Shown here one piece after another: positions 17,613-26,787 of a stretch of DNA of 64,000 nt (the first letter of the stretch is position 1; every line of letters begins with the position of its first letter). Position numbers and translations under genes: made by a program. This DNA is from Luteithermobacter gelatinilyticus (GTDB lineage Bacteria; Pseudomonadota; Alphaproteobacteria; Sphingomonadales; Emcibacteraceae): assembly GCF_005849285.1 (NCBI RefSeq), contig NZ_CP040517.1:1184501-1248500 (forward strand), written 5' to 3'. Under the pieces are notes generated by a model. It had not been told where the DNA came from. It saw only the letters and a program-made list of their open reading frames with translations, and made no database searches.

Positions 17613-19919
17613 GTGCCAACATTTTCACCTAATCTTGAACATACCCTTCACCGCGCTATTGGTGAGGCCAATAAAAGACAGCATGAATTTGCCACGCTGG
17701 AGCATCTGCTGTTGGGACTTCTGGATGATCAGGATGCGGTGGCTGTGTTGCGCGCCTGTGACGTGAATATTCCCCAGCTCCGCGCCGAAATCAAAGCTTA
17801 TCTGGATGTAGAGCTGCAAAACATCAAAACCGACAGAGGGGTGGAAGCTTCGCCGACGGCCGGTTTCCAGCGCGTTATCCAGCGCGCCATTTTGCATGTG
17901 CAAAGTTCGGGCCGGGAAGAGGTCACAGGCGCCAATGTGCTGGTTGGCTTGTTTTCCGAACGGGAAAGCCACGCGGTCTATTTTCTGCAACAGCATGACA
18001 TGACCCGCCTGGATGCGGTTAGCTATATTTCGCACGGGTTGGCCAAATCGGCTGCCTATAGTGATCCCCGATCGCCTCACGGTCAGGAAGAGGTTGAGGA
18101 AACGGAAGAACAGGGAGATACGGCCCTGGACAAATATTGTGTCAACCTTAACCACAAGGCCCGGCAAGGGCGGATTGACCCGCTGATCGGTCGGGAAAAT
18201 GAAATCAACCGGACGATCCAGGTTCTGTGCCGGCGCTCCAAGAATAACCCGCTTTATGTGGGGGATCCGGGGGTGGGCAAAACCGCTATTGCCGAGGGGC
18301 TGGCCCGGCGGATTGTGGAAAAGGATGTGCCGGAGGTATTGCAGGATTCCACCATTTTTTGTCTGGATATGGGTGCGCTTTTGGCCGGGACCCGCTATCG
18401 GGGAGATTTTGAAGAGCGCCTGAAAACCGTCATGCGGGAGATCGAAGAATATGACGGCGCAATTCTGTTTATTGATGAAATTCATACCATCATCGGTGCT
18501 GGCGCTACCAGCGGCGGGGCAATGGATGCGTCAAATCTGCTGAAACCCGCCTTGGCCAGCGGCGCGATCCGGTGCATTGGGTCCACGACTTACAAGGAAT
18601 TCCGGTCCTATTTTGAAAAAGACCGGGCCTTGCTGCGGCGGTTTCAGAAAATCGACGTGGTGGAACCGACTGTCACCGAAACCAAGGAAATTCTCAAAGG
18701 CCTGCGTAAATATTTTGAGGAACATCACGACGTCAAATATAGCGACGAGGTGATTGAGGCGGCGGTGGACCTTTCCGCCCGGTATATCAATGAACGCAAA
18801 ATGCCGGACAAGGCCATTGATGTGATTGACGAGGTAGGCGCCAGCCAGAAGCTTCTCCCTGCGGCCAAACGTAAAAAAACGGTTACGGTCGCGGATGTGG
18901 AAAATGTCGTCTCGAAAATGGCGCGCATTCCGCCGAAATCGGTTTCCAAGGATGATAAAGCCATTCTCAAGACCCTGGAGACGGATCTCAAGCGGGTTGT
19001 GTTTGGACAGGACAAGGCCATCGAGGTGCTGTCGGATGCCATCAAGCTGAGCCGGGCCGGTCTGCGCGAGGATGACAAGCCGATCGGCTGCTATCTGTTC
19101 AGCGGGCCGACCGGGGTCGGCAAGACGGAGGTTTCCAAGCAACTGGCCAGCCTTCTGGGGGTGGACCTGCATCGGTTCGACATGTCGGAATATATGGAAC
19201 GGCATTCCGTCTCCCGCCTGATCGGTGCGCCGCCGGGATATGTGGGATATGATCAGGGCGGTTTGCTGACCGATGCCGTAGACCAGACACCGCATTGCGT
19301 GTTGTTGCTGGATGAAATCGAAAAAGCCCACCCGGATCTGTTCAACATCCTGTTGCAGGTGATGGACCATGGTAAACTTACGGACAGCAATGGCAAGAAA
19401 GTGGATTTCCGTAATGTCATTCTGATTATGACCACCAATGCGGGGGCTACGGAAATGAGTAAGGAAGCCATTGGGTTCGGGTCTTCCGTACGTGAAGGCG
19501 AAGATGAGGAAGCCATCAAGCGTCTGTTTACGCCGGAATTCCGCAACCGCCTGGATGCCGTTGTTCCGTTCAGCAACCTGTCGCCAGAGGTTATTAATCA
19601 GGTGGTGGACAAGTTCATCCTCGAACTGGAAATGCAGCTTGAGGACCGGCATGTTCATATTGAACTCACACCGGCGGCCCGCAGCTGGCTGGCGGACAAA
19701 GGGTATGACCGCCATTATGGCGCCCGGCCACTGAAGCGGGTGATCCAGGAACATATCAAAAAGCCATTGGCCAACGAACTGCTGTTTGGCAAACTCCTTG
19801 GCGGTGGAGAAGTGACGATCCGGGTCAAGGACGGCGAATTGCAGTTTGATATTGTGCCGGGGAACTATCTGCCCAAACCCACTGGCGGCGGACAGGATAA
19901 GGAAGAACTGGTTAAATAA
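17613..19919 (+). CDS. clpA: ATP-dependent Clp protease ATP-binding subunit ClpA
   Basis: This 768-residue AAA+ unfoldase has an N-domain with two Clp repeats (about 1-145), a D1 module with Walker [14 protein letters not shown] (about 217-229) and Walker [15 protein letters not shown], and a D2 module with [14 protein letters not shown] (about 498) and [13 protein letters not shown]. It lacks the ClpB middle domain, so it is ClpA. It partners ClpP (not in the window) and receives substrates from ClpS. It lies 113 bases after clpS and ends at a strong terminator. Confidence 0.96.
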   Translation: MPTFSPNLEHTLHRAIGEANKRQHEFATLEHLLLGLLDDQDAVAVLRACDVNIPQLRAEIKAYLDVELQNIKTDRGVEASPTAGFQRVIQRAILHVQSSGREEVTGANVLVGLFSERESHAVYFLQQHDMTRLDAVSYISHGLAKSAAYSDPRSPHGQEEVEETEEQGDTALDKYCVNLNHKARQGRIDPLIGRENEINRTIQVLCRRSKNNPLYVGDPGVGKTAIAEGLARRIVEKDVPEVLQDSTIFCLDMGALLAGTRYRGDFEERLKTVMREIEEYDGAILFIDEIHTIIGAGATSGGAMDASNLLKPALASGAIRCIGSTTYKEFRSYFEKDRALLRRFQKIDVVEPTVTETKEILKGLRKYFEEHHDVKYSDEVIEAAVDLSARYINERKMPDKAIDVIDEVGASQKLLPAAKRKKTVTVADVENVVSKMARIPPKSVSKDDKAILKTLETDLKRVVFGQDKAIEVLSDAIKLSRAGLREDDKPIGCYLFSGPTGVGKTEVSKQLASLLGVDLHRFDMSEYMERHSVSRLIGAPPGYVGYDQGGLLTDAVDQTPHCVLLLDEIEKAHPDLFNILLQVMDHGKLTDSNGKKVDFRNVILIMTTNAGATEMSKEAIGFGSSVREGEDEEAIKRLFTPEFRNRLDAVVPFSNLSPEVINQVVDKFILELEMQLEDRHVHIELTPAARSWLADKGYDRHYGARPLKRVIQEHIKKPLANELLFGKLLGGGEVTIRVKDGELQFDIVPGNYLPKPTGGGQDKEELVK

Positions 19920-19944
19920 CGGTTTTACCTGCCGGTTTTCTGAA

Positions 19945-19982
19945 AAGGCGGGGTTAGGTGTTGACTTAACCCCGCCTTTTTT
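19945..19982 (+). terminator. Rho-independent terminator after clpA
   Basis: A long stem of AAGGCGGGGTTA with a near-perfect complement (TAACCCCGCC) is followed by a run of six T. It lies 26 bases past the clpA stop. Confidence 0.93.
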
Positions 19983-20085
19983 GGCGATAGGTTGACCAGG
20001 CCTTATCCGGTTTATTCAGCTATTGTTCAGCCTGCCTGTAGTATTCTATACTTCATCCAAGCGGTTAACGGCGAAGGAAAGCGAT

Positions 20086-20517
20086 ATGAAAAAGGTATCC
20101 GTAAAGATGTTCGTTCTGGCTGGTCTCCTGGGTCTGTTGGCGAGTGCTGCCAGCGGCGCGGCAGAAGACAGCACGGAGTCTGACGATCCGTTGAAGGAAC
20201 TGGATAAATTCACCCGAACGGGAAAATATGAAAACTGTGTGACCTTGACACAAATCGACTCAACCAAGGTTCTGGATGACCAGCATATCCTGTTTGAGAT
20301 GAAAGGGCGGAAATATTATCTCAACAAGCTGCCGCACAAATGCAGCCGGTTAGGGTTTGAGAAATCCTTTACCTATCGGTTGTCCATCAACCGGCTTTGT
20401 AACGTGGATATTATTACTGTGATTGACACAACATCCGGAATTGTCGGTCCCAGCTGCGGCCTTGGGAAATTTGAACTTCTGGAGATGAAAAAAGACACGG
20501 CACAGAAAGAGAAATAA
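20086..20517 (+). CDS. Secreted small protein, DUF6491-like
   Basis: This 143-residue protein has a Sec signal peptide (KKVSVKMFVLAGLLGLLASAASGA, residues 2-25). The mature part has four cysteines, in ENC, HKC, RLC and SCGLGKF, that could form disulfides in the periplasm. The pattern of a cysteine, a DDQHILFEM segment, LPHKCSRLGFEKSF, CNVDIITV and a terminal CGLGKFEL resembles my memory of DUF6491 proteins; function unknown. The ATG at 20086 is preceded by AAGGAAAG; longer forms would bury the signal peptide. Confidence 0.7.
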   Translation: MKKVSVKMFVLAGLLGLLASAASGAAEDSTESDDPLKELDKFTRTGKYENCVTLTQIDSTKVLDDQHILFEMKGRKYYLNKLPHKCSRLGFEKSFTYRLSINRLCNVDIITVIDTTSGIVGPSCGLGKFELLEMKKDTAQKEK

Positions 20518-20522
20518 ACCGT

Positions 20523-21692
20523 TTATGGTGTCTTTTTAAAAGGAGTGAAGTCCCAAAGATATTCCATATCTTCGCGGAGTGCGGCTCTTTCCCGTTGCAG
20601 ATATGCGGCCACGGCCTGCCGGAAGGCAGGATTAGCAATCCAGTGAGCGCTGTAGGTTTCTATGGGGACATAGCCGCGGGCGAGTTTGTGTTCGCCCTGG
20701 GCCCCGGCTTCCACCTTCTTCAGGCCGGTCTGAATCGCATAGTCAATGGCCTGATAATAACAGACTTCAAAATGCAGATAGCGGTGGTCTTCGATACAGC
20801 CCCAGTAACGGCCATAGAGCGTTTCATCCCCCAGAAGGTTCAAAGCCCCGGCGATATACCGCCTGTTGCGGCGGCACAGGATCAGTATGACCCGGTCCGC
20901 CAGGGCGGCGCCAAGATGTGAAAAGAACTCACGGTTAAGGTAAGGCCTACCCCATTTGCGGTTGGCCGTGTCCATGTAAAAAGTGAAATAACTGTCCCAG
21001 TGGCTTTCGGTGATATCGGAACCGGTCAGTATTTCCACGCTAATCCCGTCCGCCAGCGCCTCCCGCCGCTCCTTGCGAATGTTTTTGCGTTTGCGGGAGG
21101 AGAGAGAGCCCAGAAAATCCTCAAAACTGTTATATCCCTGATTGATCCAGTGAAACTGCTGATCCTGTCGTTTAAGCAGACCACAGCGGGCCATCAGGTC
21201 CCATTCCGGCTTTTCGGCAAAGGTGACATGCAGGGAGGATACCTGCCGGGCTTCGGCAAGCGCTAGGGCGGCATTGATCAGGCGTTTGCGCATTTGGGAG
21301 GGGTCCTGATCAGGATGGACCAGAAGTCGCGGGCCGGTTACCGGGCTGAAGGGCACGGAGGCCTGAAGTTTGGGGTAATAGTGCCCACCGGCTCTATGGT
21401 AGGCGTCAGCCCAGCCATGATCAAACACATATTCGCCATAAGAATGGGATTTAAGATACAGCGGCATGATGCCCAGCGCTATTCCCGCGTCATTTTCCAG
21501 AACAATATGTTGGCCCAGCCATCCGGTTTCGGCGGTGGCGCAGCCGCTGTCTTCCAGCGCTTTCAGAAACTCGTGGGAAACAAAGGGGTTATGGCCGCTG
21601 TCAGGATGCAAGGCACAGCGATTCCACGTCGCGCGGTCGATGGCGGACAGGGAGGTCAAAACGCGCATGTTCAGAGGTGAAGTGGTGGTCAT
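20523..21692 (-). CDS. COG3146-type acyltransferase-like protein (GNAT/FemAB fold)
   Basis: This 389-residue protein resembles the COG3146 (DUF482, 'peptidogalycan biosynthesis') family. NPFVSHEFLKALEDSG is near the N-terminus, an AGGHYYPKLQASVPFSPVTGPRL segment is in the middle, SSRKRKNIRKERR lies at about 200-212, and GRYWGCIEDHRYLHFEVCYYQ is in the second half. The fold is GNAT-like and the substrate is not established. It is convergent with the secreted protein gene (5-bp gap). The same neighbourhood (clpA, this gene, GDPD, RidA) recurs in alphaproteobacteria. Confidence 0.82.
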   Translation of the reverse strand: MTTTSPLNMRVLTSLSAIDRATWNRCALHPDSGHNPFVSHEFLKALEDSGCATAETGWLGQHIVLENDAGIALGIMPLYLKSHSYGEYVFDHGWADAYHRAGGHYYPKLQASVPFSPVTGPRLLVHPDQDPSQMRKRLINAALALAEARQVSSLHVTFAEKPEWDLMARCGLLKRQDQQFHWINQGYNSFEDFLGSLSSRKRKNIRKERREALADGISVEILTGSDITESHWDSYFTFYMDTANRKWGRPYLNREFFSHLGAALADRVILILCRRNRRYIAGALNLLGDETLYGRYWGCIEDHRYLHFEVCYYQAIDYAIQTGLKKVEAGAQGEHKLARGYVPIETYSAHWIANPAFRQAVAAYLQRERAALREDMEYLWDFTPFKKTP

Positions 21693-21735
21693 GGCCGAAG
21701 TGTAGCGTTATGTGCCATAGATTTCCCAGAGATTT

Positions 21736-22467
21736 CTATGTCGGCAATTCAAAAATTTTTGCATCGCAGAAGGTTTCTGCCCGTTTGTGCTGCGCAGGTG
21801 TTCTGACGGTCCAGGTCAGCACGGGGATCTTGTGATCCCGGCAATAGGCGGTGGCATCATTTGGCAGGCTGCAAATATCATAGGCGAGAAAATCCGCGTC
21901 AAGTCTCTCTATAAGTTCAATATGCCGGGCCGGAGAATAGGCATCCGCGTTTCGTCGTCGTGAACACAGGGGTTTTTGGGTAGTTGCGACCAGTCCACGG
22001 CGGATCTGTGGCGCGTGGTCGCGAAACCAGGCCACGATTTTCTCCTCAAAAGACATGATGGCCGCAGGACCGGTATAGGACCCTATGGCCGCACAAGTGG
22101 CGGCAGCAATTTCCCCTGGGCATTCCTGGTCCCCCTTGATTTCGATCAGTACGGGCACCCGCCCTGCGGTGTGGTCAAGGACGCTTGTAAGCAAAGGAAT
22201 GGTATCGGGACCGCCCAGAAGTTTAAACCGCTGCAGCTCGGCGGTATCGTAATCATCAATATTTCCCTTTTGCCCGGTCAGGCGCGACAGGTGACGGTCA
22301 TGAAACACCACCGGGGAGCGGTCTTTGCTCAACAGCACATCCAGTTCAAAACCATATCCTTTCTGGATGGCGGCCCGGAAGGCGGAGAAGGAATTTTCCA
22401 CAAAGCCAGTTGCCGGGCCATGGAGCCCCCGGTGGGCGTAATTCCATGTTGTCAGCCAGTCGCTCAC
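21736..22467 (-). CDS. Glycerophosphodiester phosphodiesterase
   Basis: This 243-residue cytosolic GDPD has the catalytic pattern YAHRGLHG (His12), VENSFSAFRAAIQKGYGFELDV (the metal-binding Glu-x-Asp), and FHDRHLSRLTGQKG. It hydrolyses glycerophosphodiesters to glycerol 3-phosphate and an alcohol, probably in phospholipid turnover. There is no signal peptide, so it resembles cytosolic UgpQ-type enzymes. It lies 15 bases after the RidA gene and is probably co-transcribed with it. Confidence 0.9.
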   Translation of the reverse strand: MSDWLTTWNYAHRGLHGPATGFVENSFSAFRAAIQKGYGFELDVLLSKDRSPVVFHDRHLSRLTGQKGNIDDYDTAELQRFKLLGGPDTIPLLTSVLDHTAGRVPVLIEIKGDQECPGEIAAATCAAIGSYTGPAAIMSFEEKIVAWFRDHAPQIRRGLVATTQKPLCSRRRNADAYSPARHIELIERLDADFLAYDICSLPNDATAYCRDHKIPVLTWTVRTPAQHKRAETFCDAKIFELPT

Positions 22468-22482
22468 TGTATTGAGCCAGGG

Positions 22483-22953
22483 TCAGGAAATTTCGATTAG
22501 GGCGTCGATTTCCACCGGCACATTGAGCGGCAGGGCATTGACGCCGACGGCAGAGCGGGAGTGTCTGCCCTTCTCGCCAAATATTTCAACCATCAGATCG
22601 GAAGCTCCGTTAATGATCGCGGGTTGCCCCTCAAAACCATCTGTGCAATTGACAAACGCGCCGAGCTTGACAATGCGGCGGATGCGGTTGAGGTCGCCGT
22701 CACAGGCGGCCTTGGCCTGGGCGATAATGTTTATGGCGCAAAGTCGGGCTGCTTCGCGGGCCGTCTCTTCATCCAGATCCTGGCCGACCTTTCCCTGAAA
22801 GGCAAGACGCCCGTCTGCACTCAAGGGAATCTGGCCCGAAATGGAAATCAGATTGTTCGTGACCACATAAGGCACATAATTGGCCACCGGCTTTGCAGGT
22901 TCCGGTAGGGTAAGGCCCAGTGCCGCCAGTTTTTCCTCAACAGGACTTGTCAT
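22483..22953 (-). CDS. RidA/YjgF family protein
   Basis: This 156-residue protein carries the RidA signature near its end (RSAVGVNALPLNVPVEIDA), including the arginine that binds the carboxylate of enamine/imine intermediates, and ISISGQIPLSADG near residue 37. Family members deaminate reactive enamines or act in related catabolism. This longer form (about 155 residues, against about 128 for classical RidA) belongs to the YjgF subgroup common in alphaproteobacteria. It is first in a two-gene unit with GDPD. Confidence 0.9.
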   Translation of the reverse strand: MTSPVEEKLAALGLTLPEPAKPVANYVPYVVTNNLISISGQIPLSADGRLAFQGKVGQDLDEETAREAARLCAINIIAQAKAACDGDLNRIRRIVKLGAFVNCTDGFEGQPAIINGASDLMVEIFGEKGRHSRSAVGVNALPLNVPVEIDALIEIS

Positions 22954-23034
22954 GTTCTTCTTCCGTTTTGTAGGGTTGAACTTCCGTATATTGCAAAGGA
23001 GATTACCCTTTTCGCTAGCGGAAGGGAAGGAAGA

Positions 23035-23739
23035 TCAGGCCCTGATGCGGGACTTTTGTGGTTGGCCTTTTTTGTGGCGATACATGTCCCGGTCGGCGTG
23101 GTTGAGGATCGCGTCAATGGTACTGTCCGAAGCAATTTTCGCGGAGCCAAAGCTGGCGCTGGCCCATAATTTTTGGCCCTTGAACAGGCAGGGGGTGTTT
23201 TCCAGAGACTGCAGGATATGCCTGATTCTGGCGGCCGCCTGTTCAGGGATACAACGGCTTAAAAGCAGCCCGAATTCGTCTCCTCCCAGCCGGGCGGCAT
23301 AATCCGTTGAACGCAGGGAACTTTTCAAGCATTGGGCGACATGCTGAAGCAAGGCATCGCCCGCTGCATGGCCATAAGTGTCATTCACACTTTTGAAATC
23401 ATTCAGGTCGATATAGACAAAAAGACCTTGATCCCCATAGCGTTGGGAAGCAGCCAAGGCATGCTGTAATTCCATTTCAAGGCCGCGGCGGTTCAGCAGG
23501 CCAGTGAGCGCATCGCTGGCAGCCAGAGACTCCAGCTCTTCAATGCGTTTCTTTTGTTCGGCTATAGTTTGTTCCGCTTCTGCGGCGAAATGCAGTATTT
23601 GGGTCAGCAGTGATTTGTTCTGCCTGGAATGGGTTTCTTTGGAAAAATCGAATTTGTGGACCAGTTCCCCCGCGAGCTGGTCTAAGACAGATGCATGATT
23701 AACGGCCTTGTGTCGCGATGGCATAGTGAGCTGGTTCAT
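23035..23739 (-). CDS. Diguanylate cyclase (GGDEF domain)
   Basis: This 234-residue soluble protein has an N-terminal helical region (about 1-85, coiled coil around EQTIAEQKKRIEELESLAA) and a C-terminal GGDEF domain. The active site is LGGDEFGLL, and an RSTD motif exactly five residues before GGDEF forms an I-site for product inhibition. It should make c-di-GMP. No sensor domain is recognisable. The ATG at 23739 (MNQLTM) was chosen because AAGGA lies 7 bases upstream; an ATG two codons earlier is too close to that site. Confidence 0.9.
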   Translation of the reverse strand: MNQLTMPSRHKAVNHASVLDQLAGELVHKFDFSKETHSRQNKSLLTQILHFAAEAEQTIAEQKKRIEELESLAASDALTGLLNRRGLEMELQHALAASQRYGDQGLFVYIDLNDFKSVNDTYGHAAGDALLQHVAQCLKSSLRSTDYAARLGGDEFGLLLSRCIPEQAAARIRHILQSLENTPCLFKGQKLWASASFGSAKIASDSTIDAILNHADRDMYRHKKGQPQKSRIRA

Positions 23740-23897
23740 AGGCATTTCCTTGCTGTTACTCTCCAAATACATTTACAGGATCCGTTATTAGCAATGCCCG
23801 TGCCAAAATTTAATTTGTTGATATTTAAGGAAAAATATCAATGTGGGGAAATGTCATGGAAAATATTGCCGTTCGTGCTGGGAAAAAAGTCCCCAAA

Positions 23898-23920
23898 TAT
23901 GGTTAACAAAATTAACCATA
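23898..23920. promoter_or_regulatory. Perfect palindrome, possible operator
   Basis: TATGGTTAA (23898-23906) and TTAACCATA (23912-23920) are exact inverted repeats around CAAAA. It lies 158 bases upstream of the diguanylate cyclase start and about 35 bases past the VOC gene stop. It could be a repressor site; the AACCAT core recalls CtrA half-sites but the N5 spacing is wrong for CtrA. Confidence 0.4.
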
Positions 23921-23955
23921 AGGCACAGATTTTCAGCGACACTTTTACTTATATT

Positions 23956-24345
23956 TTAGCTGCTGAGTGGGCTGCCGATGGACCAGGAATGTCCAAAAGG
24001 ATCTTTTAAACGGCCATAACGCGCGCCCCAGAACTGGTTATCAATCGGCATTTCAATTTCGGCCCCGGCTTCCACAGCGCGTTGCCACCATTTGTCGGCA
24101 TCGTCCACTTCCAAATGCAATGTTACCCCGGTTGGAGGCACGGGGGTCATCCCAAATTCGGGAAAAATATCATGCATCATAAGATCACAGCCATTGATGC
24201 GTAAATGGGCATGCAACAGACGTTCGCCGTCTTCGGCTGCATGGCGCTCAACTTCCGTGGCGCCAAAAGCTTTTTTATAAAAGTCGATGGCGGCTTTGGC
24301 GCCGTCAACGGCAAGATGAGGAATAAGTCCGTCATGGAGAGGCAT
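23956..24345 (-). CDS. VOC/PhnB-like glyoxalase-fold protein
   Basis: This 129-residue protein has the vicinal-oxygen-chelate fold of the PhnB-like group: an N-terminal IPHLAVDGAKAAIDFYKKAFGA, then HLEVDDADKWWQRAVEAGA, and the C-terminal FWGARYGRLKDPFGHSWSIG. Members are metal-dependent enzymes or binding proteins with unknown natural substrates. The start at 24345 has AAGGA 8 bases upstream; the frame continues upstream without support. Confidence 0.85.
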   Translation of the reverse strand: MPLHDGLIPHLAVDGAKAAIDFYKKAFGATEVERHAAEDGERLLHAHLRINGCDLMMHDIFPEFGMTPVPPTGVTLHLEVDDADKWWQRAVEAGAEIEMPIDNQFWGARYGRLKDPFGHSWSIGSPLSS

Positions 24346-24479
24346 ATTGGGGGTCCTTTTCTGGCAAGAAACGGCCTTGACTGGTGGTATGCACGGGCCT
24401 TGGGACAATATAAAAGTACAACTATAAAGGTTATTTCTGAAGCCGGCAAGGTACAGGTACAACGGGCTGAGCGGTTCCG

Positions 24480-25766
24480 TTAAGACAGGGTGCGGCCCTT
24501 TTTGATAATATCCGTTCCAAACTTATGACGCAATTTGTCGATTGTACGTTCCGTGCGGATTTTCCGGGACATGCCGTCATTCAGCAGCCCGGGCTGATCG
24601 GCGTCTTCCGCCGGACACAGATTGGACACACCGATTCCGATCAAGCGGTATTCAAGCCCCTGACATTCGGGGCGCAGCAGATAAAGCCCGTACTGGAATA
24701 AACTTTCCGCCATTTGTGTGGGGCTGTCCGGAGTGACGGAACGGCTCACCTGGCGGAAATTGGCGGTTTTGAGTTTCAGGGTAATGGTGCGTCCAGCGAT
24801 TCCCTGTTTTTTGAGCCGGGCGGAAACCTTTTCACACAAGGGCCAGAGCAGTCTGCGTAATTCCTCAAAATCCGAGACGTCCTTATCCAGGGTGATTTCA
24901 TTGGAAATGCTTTTGATATCTCCTTCGGGGCTGATGGTGCGACTGTCTTCCCCGCGGGAAAAATGATACAGGCGTTCTCCCAGGCGACCATATTTTTTCA
25001 TCAGGGCAGCTTTATCCATATGTTGTAACTGCCCGATCCGGATGATGCCGTCCCGTTTCATCTTTTGTTGGGTGACCTTGCCGACGCCCCACATTTTACT
25101 GATCGGTTGTTGGGCAAGGAAACCCAGGGTCTCGGCTTTGCCAATCACGGAAAACCCCCGTGGTTTGTTCAGGTCCGAAGCCATCTTGGCGAGAAACTTG
25201 TTATGGCTGAGCCCGACGGAAACGGTGATGCCGATCTCCTGTTCAATTTGCCGGACGACACGGCACAGGGTCACGGCCGGGCAGGCCCCATGCAATCTTT
25301 CTGTGCCCCGAAGGTCCAGAAATGCTTCATCAATGGACAACGGTTCCACGTCGGGCGTAACGGCATCAAAAATGGCGCGGATTTCCCGGCTCACCTGTTT
25401 GTATTTTGCCATGTCAGGGGGCATCACGACGGCCTCTGGACATAATTTCAGCGCCTGATACATCGGCATGGCGGAATGTACGCCGAATCCGCGCGCCAGA
25501 TAACAGGCGGTGGACACCACCCCTCTTTTGCCACCGCCGATAATCAACGGCCTGGAGAGCAAGCTTGGATCATCGCGTTTTTCAATACTGGCATAAAAGG
25601 CGTCACAATCAATATGGCTGATGCCAAGCTGGTCCAGTTCATCATGCAGGATCAGTCGGGGGCTGCCGCAGACCGGGCAGGTCTCAGAGGTCTCAGGCCA
25701 CTTGGTTCCGGCCGATATGGCCTGAGCCGTTTCATAAAACAGGCAGTCACGGCACAACAGCATCAT
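24480..25766 (-). CDS. dinB: DNA polymerase IV with N-terminal zinc ribbon
   Basis: This 428-residue Y-family polymerase performs error-prone translesion synthesis. Residues 1-40 hold two CxxC pairs (LLCRDCLFYE and CPVCGSPR) that form a zinc ribbon, an extension typical of many alphaproteobacterial DinB proteins. The catalytic palm follows, with HIDCDAFYASIEKRDDP and PLSIDEAFLDLRG (the DE pair), then the thumb and little-finger domains. Its ATG overlaps the stop of the fructokinase gene by one base (TGATG), implying coupled translation. No LexA box is obvious in the shared upstream region. Confidence 0.93.
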   Translation of the reverse strand: MMLLCRDCLFYETAQAISAGTKWPETSETCPVCGSPRLILHDELDQLGISHIDCDAFYASIEKRDDPSLLSRPLIIGGGKRGVVSTACYLARGFGVHSAMPMYQALKLCPEAVVMPPDMAKYKQVSREIRAIFDAVTPDVEPLSIDEAFLDLRGTERLHGACPAVTLCRVVRQIEQEIGITVSVGLSHNKFLAKMASDLNKPRGFSVIGKAETLGFLAQQPISKMWGVGKVTQQKMKRDGIIRIGQLQHMDKAALMKKYGRLGERLYHFSRGEDSRTISPEGDIKSISNEITLDKDVSDFEELRRLLWPLCEKVSARLKKQGIAGRTITLKLKTANFRQVSRSVTPDSPTQMAESLFQYGLYLLRPECQGLEYRLIGIGVSNLCPAEDADQPGLLNDGMSRKIRTERTIDKLRHKFGTDIIKKGRTLS

Positions 25767-26674
25767 CAGTTTCCTTCCGCCTGGGCTGCCGGCCAGAGCC
25801 AGGCGGCGCCCCGAACGCCACTGGAAGGGCCAAAACGGGCTCTGACCAGCCGGGTTGTTACCACGTCGGAGAAAACGTAGTCCTGCCACAGCTTAGGCAC
25901 AATCTGATACAGGCTGTCAGTTTCCGACATGCCGCCGCCCAGAACAATCACCTCCGGATCAAGGATGTTGATGACCAAGGCCAGGGCTTTGGCCAGTCTG
26001 ACCTGGTAGTGGTACAGCAGGGTATGACACAGGTCACAGCCCTCAGTGGCCCGTTTTACAATATCCTGCGGGGACAGCCCGTCTGGATGGGTGGCGGTCA
26101 AAGCCGGACCGGAGAGAAAGGTCTCAATGCATCCTTGCCGGCCACAGTAACAGGCCGGTCCGGGCCATTCCCCCCATGAGGGGTTCGGCCAGGGCAGGGG
26201 GTTGTGCCCCCATTCTCCGCCTATGGCATTACTGCCCACAACACATTTGCCGTCAATGACAATGCCGCCACCGACCCCGGTGCCGAGAATGACGCCAAAA
26301 ACGTTATGATAGCCTGCCGCGGCTCCATCTGTGGCTTCGGACAGGGCAAAACAATTGGCGTCGTTATCAACCCGAACCGGTCGTTGAAGGAGCTGTTCCA
26401 GGTCCTCTTTCAGAGGGCGATCGTTGAGCCAGGTGGAGTTGGCATTTTTGACCCGCCCGGTTTTCCGGGACAGGGCACCGGGAATGCCAATTCCGAGACT
26501 GCCGGGCCGGTGCAGGTGCTGTTCGGCCTCGCGAACCAGCCGGGCGATGGTCTGCACGGTACCGTTATAATCGTTGCGCGGCGTGGGACAGCGTTTGCGC
26601 CAGATTTCCTGCCCCCCGGCATCCAGCGCAATAATCTCAGTCTTGGTTCCGCCAAGGTCAACGCCAAGTCGCAT
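25766..26674 (-). CDS. mak: Fructokinase, ROK family
   Basis: This 302-residue ROK kinase has the phosphate-binding N-terminus VDLGGTKTEIIALD, the catalytic-site segment NDANCFALSEATDGAAAG, GTGVGGGIVIDG, and the zinc signature GEWGHNPLPW followed by CYCGRQGCIETFLSG. Similarity to E. coli Mak extends through DPEVIVLGGGMSETDSLYQ and the terminal SSGVRGAAWLWPA. It phosphorylates fructose and possibly other hexoses. Five 17-bp repeats with ribosome-binding-site-like cores precede it, and dinB overlaps its stop. Confidence 0.9.
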   Translation of the reverse strand: MRLGVDLGGTKTEIIALDAGGQEIWRKRCPTPRNDYNGTVQTIARLVREAEQHLHRPGSLGIGIPGALSRKTGRVKNANSTWLNDRPLKEDLEQLLQRPVRVDNDANCFALSEATDGAAAGYHNVFGVILGTGVGGGIVIDGKCVVGSNAIGGEWGHNPLPWPNPSWGEWPGPACYCGRQGCIETFLSGPALTATHPDGLSPQDIVKRATEGCDLCHTLLYHYQVRLAKALALVINILDPEVIVLGGGMSETDSLYQIVPKLWQDYVFSDVVTTRLVRARFGPSSGVRGAAWLWPAAQAEGN

Positions 26675-26680
26675 CCTGCC

Positions 26681-26765
26681 AGTTCCTTACCCCAGTCAGT
26701 TCCTTACCCCAGTCAGTTCCTAAACCCCGTCCGTTTCTTAACTTTGCCCGTTTCTTAACGTTGTG
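26681..26765 (-). repeat. Tandem repeat, 5 copies of 17 bp, upstream of mak
   Basis: Copies start at 26681, 26698, 26715, 26732 and 26749. The two nearest mak are identical (AGTTCCTTACCCCAGTC on the plus strand) and the others diverge with distance. On the minus strand the identical copies carry TAAGGAACTG, so each presents an AAGGA ribosome-binding-site core. The copy next to mak ends 6 bases before its ATG. The array fills most of the space between the HAD gene and mak. Confidence 0.85.
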
Positions 26766-26787
26766 TGCGGATTTGACACGACATCCT

